A stretch of DNA of 64,000 bases. Origin: Pithys albifrons albifrons. Taxonomy: Eukaryota; Chordata; Aves; Passeriformes; Thamnophilidae. How positions within the stretch are numbered: position 1 is the stretch's first letter; every line of letters begins with the position of its first letter. The DNA lies in NCBI RefSeq assembly GCF_047495875.1, contig NC_092497.1, forward strand, positions 73,416,463 through 73,480,462, given 5' to 3'. Below the pieces are notes generated by a model that did no database searches, was not told the DNA's origin, and saw only the letters and a program-made list of their open reading frames with translations. The position numbers were made by a program, and so were the translations under genes. This document shows positions 59,379 to 64,000 of this stretch, one piece after another.

Positions 59379-62300
59379 CTTCTCTGGGAACACCTCCTTG
59401 TCTCAGGGGAGAAGCTTTCGTGCTCTCATGAGGTTGAGAGCTATACTGGCAGTGGCTTGTGCCACCAGTAGGGTCTCCCATGCCAGACAGGTCTCAGCTG
59501 AAGGGTCAGATAAAGTGTGTCCACGGGCAGAATGGGCTTGCTAGCCGTCTGACAACCATCCTAGGAGAAGGACAACACTAACTCCAAACCTGGGCAGATG
59601 GAGCTCACTTAGCCCTGTAAGGCCATCCATCTAAGAGAAGGATACTCTACCCAGACCTACATCCTGAGGTATTCACTGTCACTGCCCAAGCTCGCTAGGC
59701 CGTGGCAGATGAACCTTAGGAGTAAAGGGTGGGTCCCGTTCTGCGCACGCTGTGCCTCACCTAAAAAATCCATTGCACAGGCTTGAAGGGTTCAATCACA
59801 TTGCAAAGCCCTGTAGCGACAGGTGAGGGTCAAAATGACAGATGACAGAAAGCAGCTGGAAGCTGCAGACCCAACCCTGCATGCAGGCAGTCCAGGATAT
59901 TGGTCATTCCAGACTGACCCTGGAGATGACAATCTCATGGGGTTGCATCCTGAACGACCAAGCAGCCTTTTCTAAGGACAGCATTGCTTGCTTCACACGG
60001 AGACAGGTCTGGAAAAGGTGCCCTAAACAAAGCTCATCTCCATACCTGGTTGGATAACCGCGGGCAACTGGCATCTTCCATGCGGTCAAACAAAAACAAA
60101 GAGATTTCAAAGGCATACACCTGCCTCCAAAGGTGTGTTCAAACACGCACATGTTGGAGCATCAGAACCATGATTGATACTGGGGATAGTGGACGTCCTG
60201 AGCATCATTCTGCTTTAGTTGCCCACAAACTGTCACAACTCAACATTGACATTGCTGCTCTCAGTGAAGTTCGTCTTCATGAGGAAGGCAGCCTTAAAGA
60301 ACATGGTGCCGGCTACACACTCTACTTGTCAGGCAAACCCAAAACCGAAAGACACCTTTCAGGAGTTGGCCTCATGATTAAAAACTCCATCACCTCCAAA
60401 CTTGAAAATCTGCTGACAGGTCATTCTGATCACATTATGTCCCTACACCTCCCACTATACAACAAGCAACATGTTCTTTTTAGTGTATATGCCCCAACTC
60501 TCCAAGCTGATCCAACAGAAAAAGACAAATTCTACACCACCTGAGCCGCCTCACCCAAAATGTTCCTGCAGATGATAAGATCATAATCCTTGGTGACTTC
60601 AATGCCAGAGTAGGTAAGAATTCTGAAGCGTGGAAAGGAGTCCTGGGCAAGCATGGCATTGGAAACTGCAACGACAACGGAGGCCTCCTGCTAGAGTTTT
60701 GTGCAGAACAGCAGCTCACCATCACCAACACTGTCTTTCAACAGAAAGACAGCCTGAAGACAACCTGGATGCATCCTCGATCCAAGCACTGGCACCTCAT
60801 TGACTATATCTTAGTGCAACAGAGAAATGTCAGTGATGTCCATCATACTCGAGTGATGCCGAGTGCAGAATGTCAAACAGATCATCACCTTGTGCGTTGC
60901 AAACTTAACCTCCACTTCAAGCCCAAATCTAAGAGAGGTGGCATTCCAAGGAGGAGGCTCCAAGTCAGCAATCTTCAAACAGCCACAGTGAGAGACAGCT
61001 TCCAGGTAAACCTTCAAACTAGACTTAAAGATAATCCCATAGATCACTCTCCTGAAGCACTTTGGCAACATATTAAAAATAGCATCCTGCAGTCCTCTGA
61101 AGAGTCCCTAGGGTTCTCCTCCAAGAAAATCAAGACTGGTTTAATGAAAACAATTATAAGATCCAGGAATTGTTGAATTAGAAGAGAACTGCTCACCAGG
61201 CACACCTTGCTCAGCCATCTGGCCATGTAAGAAAACCTGCCTTTTGTCTTGCATGCAGTAAGCTCCAACAGAACCTTTGAGACATCCAGAACAAATTGTG
61301 GCTTGACCTAGCAGAAAAGACCCAACTATGTGCAGACTTGGGTGACCAATGGCGATTCTATGAAGCCCTGAAAGCAGTGTACGGACCCACACACCAGGTT
61401 CAAAGCCCCCTACTCAGTGCAGATGGTCAAATACTTCTCACAGATAAAACCTCTATCCTGAACCAATGGTCTGACCATTTTCAGACTCTCTTCAGTGCCA
61501 ACCTTGTAGTCCAAGGCTCAGCAATTCAGCACATTACACAACAACCAGTGAAAAATGAATTGGATGCAGCCTCTACTATGGGAGAGACACTTAAGGCCAT
61601 ACAACAGGTGAAAATTGACAAGGCAGCTGGGGTTGATGGAATTCCACCCGAAATCTGGAAGTATAGAGGTCAAGCACTCCATGCCAAATTCCACGAGCTT
61701 GTCATGCATTGCGGGGAACAAGGCGAACTACCACCAAATCTCCGTGACAGAGTCATCATCACCCTGTACAAGAAGAAAGGAGAAAAATCAGACTGCTCAA
61801 ATTACCAAGGTATTACTTTGCTCTCCATTGCTGGTAAAATCCTTGCAAAACCACTTTTGAACAGATTAGCACCCACTATTGCAGAAGAACTTCTACCTGA
61901 AAGCCAGTGTGGTTTCAGAGCCAATAGGAGCACCACAGACATGGTGTTGGTTCTCAGACAACTGCAAGAGAAGTGTAGGGAACAGAACAAAGGTGTCTAT
62001 GTAACCTTCATTGACCTCACCAAAGCTTTCGACACTGTGAGCAGAAAAGGCCTGTGGCAGATCTTGGAATGTTTAGGATGTCCCCCTAAGTTCCTCAAAA
62101 TGATCACCCTGCTACATGAGGATCAGCGTGGACAAGTCAGATATGGCGATGCACTCTCTGAGCCCTTTCCAATAACCAACGGTGTGAAACAAGGTTGTGT
62201 TCTTGCACCAACTCTACTCACAATCTTCTTCAGCATGATGCTCCAAAGAGCCACAGCAGACTTCGATGAAGAAAACGGCATCTACATCCGATATCGTAGC

Positions 62301-63371
62301 GATGGAAGCCTATTCAACCTAAGGCGACTGAAGGCCCACACCAAGACCCTGAATCACCTTGTCTGTGAGCTGCTTTTTGCTGATGATGCCGCCCCTCGTT
62401 GCTCACACGGAGGCAGCTCTACAGCACTTCACATCCTGCTTTGCAGAGGCTGCTGAGCTTTTTGGGCTGGAAGTCAGCCTGAAGAAGATGGAAGTTCTCT
62501 ACCATCCTGCACCTCAGGAAGTCTTCCACCATCCCCACATCACCATAGGCAATTCAGAGCTTAAGTCAGTCCAGCAGTTCACCTATCTGGGAAGGATCAT
62601 TTCCTCAGACAGTAAGATTGACAAAGAGATAGACAACAGGCTAGCAAAGGCATACAGAGCCTTCGAAAAACTTCATAAAAGAGTCTGGTTCAATAAACAC
62701 CTTAAGAAAAGTACAAAGATCAGTGTCTACAGAGCCATTGTACTGTCTACTCTTTTATATGGGTCTGAATCCTGGGTCATCTACTGCGACCACCTGCAGC
62801 TTCTCGAACGCTTCCATCAGCGCTGCCTCCATTCAATCCTAAACATCCACTGATCTGATTACGTGACCAATGTGTCCGTTCTTGATACTGGGGTCACCAG
62901 TGTCAAGGCCATGCTGATGAGAATGCAGCTGCGCTGGGCAGGGCACGTCTCCAGGATGGAGGATCACTACCTCCCAAAGATTGTGCTCTATGGTGAACTC
63001 GCCACCGGCTGCCGCAAGAGAGGAGCCCTGAAGAAGAGATACAAGGACTCCCTGAAACAACACCTCAGCCTTGGCCATATTGACTGCCACCAGTGGTCCA
63101 CTCTGGCCTCCAGTCGGGATTCATGGAGACACACCATTCACGACGCTGCTGCTTCCTTTGAGAATGCACGGAGAGTCAGTCTTGAGGAGAAAAGACAATG
63201 CAGAAAGAACCATTCCTCACCAATATTGCTAAAGGAACCTTTCCGCTGTGCCTTTTGTGACCGGATTTGCCTATCCCATATTGGCCTTTTTAGCCACCAA
63301 CACACTTGCAGCAAGCATGAGCAGTGCCGTTCACAAATCTTCATTCGCAAAACCTAGCCATGATGATGATG
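59379..63371 (+). mobile_element. Full-length RTE-like LINE, copy 2
   Basis: A second copy, 3,993 bp, with the same structure and the same first bases (CTTCTC) as copy 1 and an (ATG)4 tail. Copies 1 and 2 differ by scattered substitutions every few dozen bases plus several small indels, so the family was active fairly recently. Breaks: indels near 60,100-60,145, one-base deletions near 60,540 and 61,127, TAG near 61,174, TGA 61,278, one-base insertion near 62,392 and TGA near 62,851. Confidence 0.9.
59984..63357 (+). pseudogene. RTE-like endonuclease-reverse transcriptase, copy 2 (broken)
   Basis: Same domain order as copy 1. The endonuclease (59,984-60,544, then 60,541-61,176 in another frame) has [27 protein letters not shown] and [10 protein letters not shown] (intact here, frameshifted in copy 1). 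The reverse transcriptase (61,296-62,456) has KAAGVDGIPPEIW, QCGFRANRST, TFIDLTKAFDTVS, GVKQGCVLAPTLL and LLFADDA, after which a one-base insertion shifts the frame. The C-terminal part continues at 62,359-62,853 (KKMEVLYHPA, YLGRIISS) and 62,863-63,357 (LRWAGHVSRMEDHYLP, zinc finger CAFC...HQHTC). The C-terminus is intact here, so it shows the natural end of the protein. It is not functional as it stands. Confidence 0.88.
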
Positions 63372-63380
63372 AGAGATAAT
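63372..63380. repeat. Right target-site duplication, RTE-like copy 2
   Basis: AGAGATAAT directly after the (ATG)4 tail; one mismatch to the left copy. Confidence 0.75.
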
Positions 63381-63589
63381 AAAATTCAGTATTAAGTCTT
63401 CTGTGAAATTCCTGTTTTTTCTGAGTGGGATTTCAGCCAACAGATCCAAAATAGTTTTAGAATGTAGAACGCTTCTTACTTTGGATTGTAAACATATATG
63501 CAGACACATATATGAGACCAGACTGGCAGATAATGTGAAGCAACGCAATACCTTTAAAGTCAGTAATACAGCAAAGAGGGTTATGGCCC

Positions 63590-63719
63590 TGTCTCGGTTT
63601 GAGGGGAAAAAAACCAAAATGTTTTACCCACAAGCAGGGGAGGGGCCTCCTCCTCAATAATCACACCACTCTTTATCAAATTTAAGAAAAAGGAATTTTA
63701 ATACAAGAAGGATAACTGC

Positions 63720-63751
<32 letters not shown>

Positions 63752-64000
63752 GACTAGTGCAACCCACTTCCCCAACACCATAAGAGAAAAAAAAAACAAC
63801 AACAACAAAACCCAGCAGGTTTTCCTCCGGGAGAAAAGGTTATACTTAAGTGTCCTTGTCACAGCCCGCTGGCTGCAGAGTGAGTTTCAGTCCCTCTCCA
63901 GCGAAACAGACGAGCAGTGGGCTTTCAGATGGACTCAGTCTCTTTCCCCTGTGTTCCCCGTCCAAGAAGCAGACAGGTACGAGCAACCAGCAGCAAATCC
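63590..64000. mobile_element. Probable LTR retroelement, cut by the window end
   Basis: From TGTCTCGG at 63,590 the texture changes from AT-rich unique DNA to a GC-richer sequence with CTCC-rich and A-rich runs, a (TA)n run and a G+C-rich end, resembling passerine-type ERV LTR sequence. It runs past the window end, so no internal region, PBS or second LTR can be seen. Short frames on both strands (63,354-63,660) show no domain. Confidence 0.35.
63720..63744 (+). repeat. (TA)n microsatellite
   Basis: About twelve TA units inside the probable LTR element. Confidence 0.95.

Noticed and set aside
53658..63371. The two RTE-like copies as a segmental duplication
   Set aside because: Each has its own different target-site duplication and unrelated flanks, so they inserted independently.

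Overview
This is vertebrate nuclear DNA, almost certainly from a bird. Evidence: AT-rich, gene-poor sequence; CR1 LINEs ending in the avian octamer-type 3' tail (copies of ATTCTATG near 26,800 and 31,960); an avian ERVL-type solo LTR at 35,140-35,686; and a retrovirus-derived leader with a tRNA-Lys primer site at 18,259. There are no bacterial features, and I found no complete host gene. The window looks like an intron-rich or intergenic region with stretches that read like conserved non-coding DNA. Two short minus-strand segments look like host exons (37,880-38,060 and 14,159-14,386). I cannot name their gene.

Layout: 1-17.6 kb is AT-rich unique DNA with a few LTR-like GC-rich promoter segments (about 2.85-3.55 and 10.45-11.2 kb), a possible conserved element at 6.33-6.77 kb and a long (TCCC)n tract at 6.8-6.92 kb. 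At 17,626-19,770 lies the 5' end of an endogenous retrovirus: LTR, PBS, a 412-codon open frame with two hydrophobic segments and eight in-frame 57-bp repeats, then a broken gag-like remnant. CR1 sequences lie at 24.15-24.28 (minus), 25.0-26.82 (plus) and 29.79-31.97 kb (plus), all dead. From 32 to 48.8 kb the DNA is mostly unique.

The most notable part is 48.88-63.37 kb. Two nearly full-length copies of a roughly 4.0-kb RTE-like non-LTR retrotransposon (53,658-57,653 and 59,379-63,371) lie in the same orientation. Each has its own target-site duplication and an (ATG)n tail. Each encodes an APE-type endonuclease, a reverse transcriptase and a C-terminal CCHC-type zinc finger, and each is broken by frameshifts and stops. 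About 4.5 kb upstream, on the minus strand, is a 311-bp SINE (48,884-49,194) with perfect 12-bp target-site duplications. It has a 5S-rRNA-derived head, a body matching the 5' UTR of the same RTE-like element, and a tail matching its 3' end. This reads as a LINE and the chimeric SINE that depends on it, side by side. The first RTE-like copy split an older LTR-like promoter between its CCAAT boxes and TATA box.

The reading of families is by eye from motifs and pairwise comparison within the window; no database search was possible.
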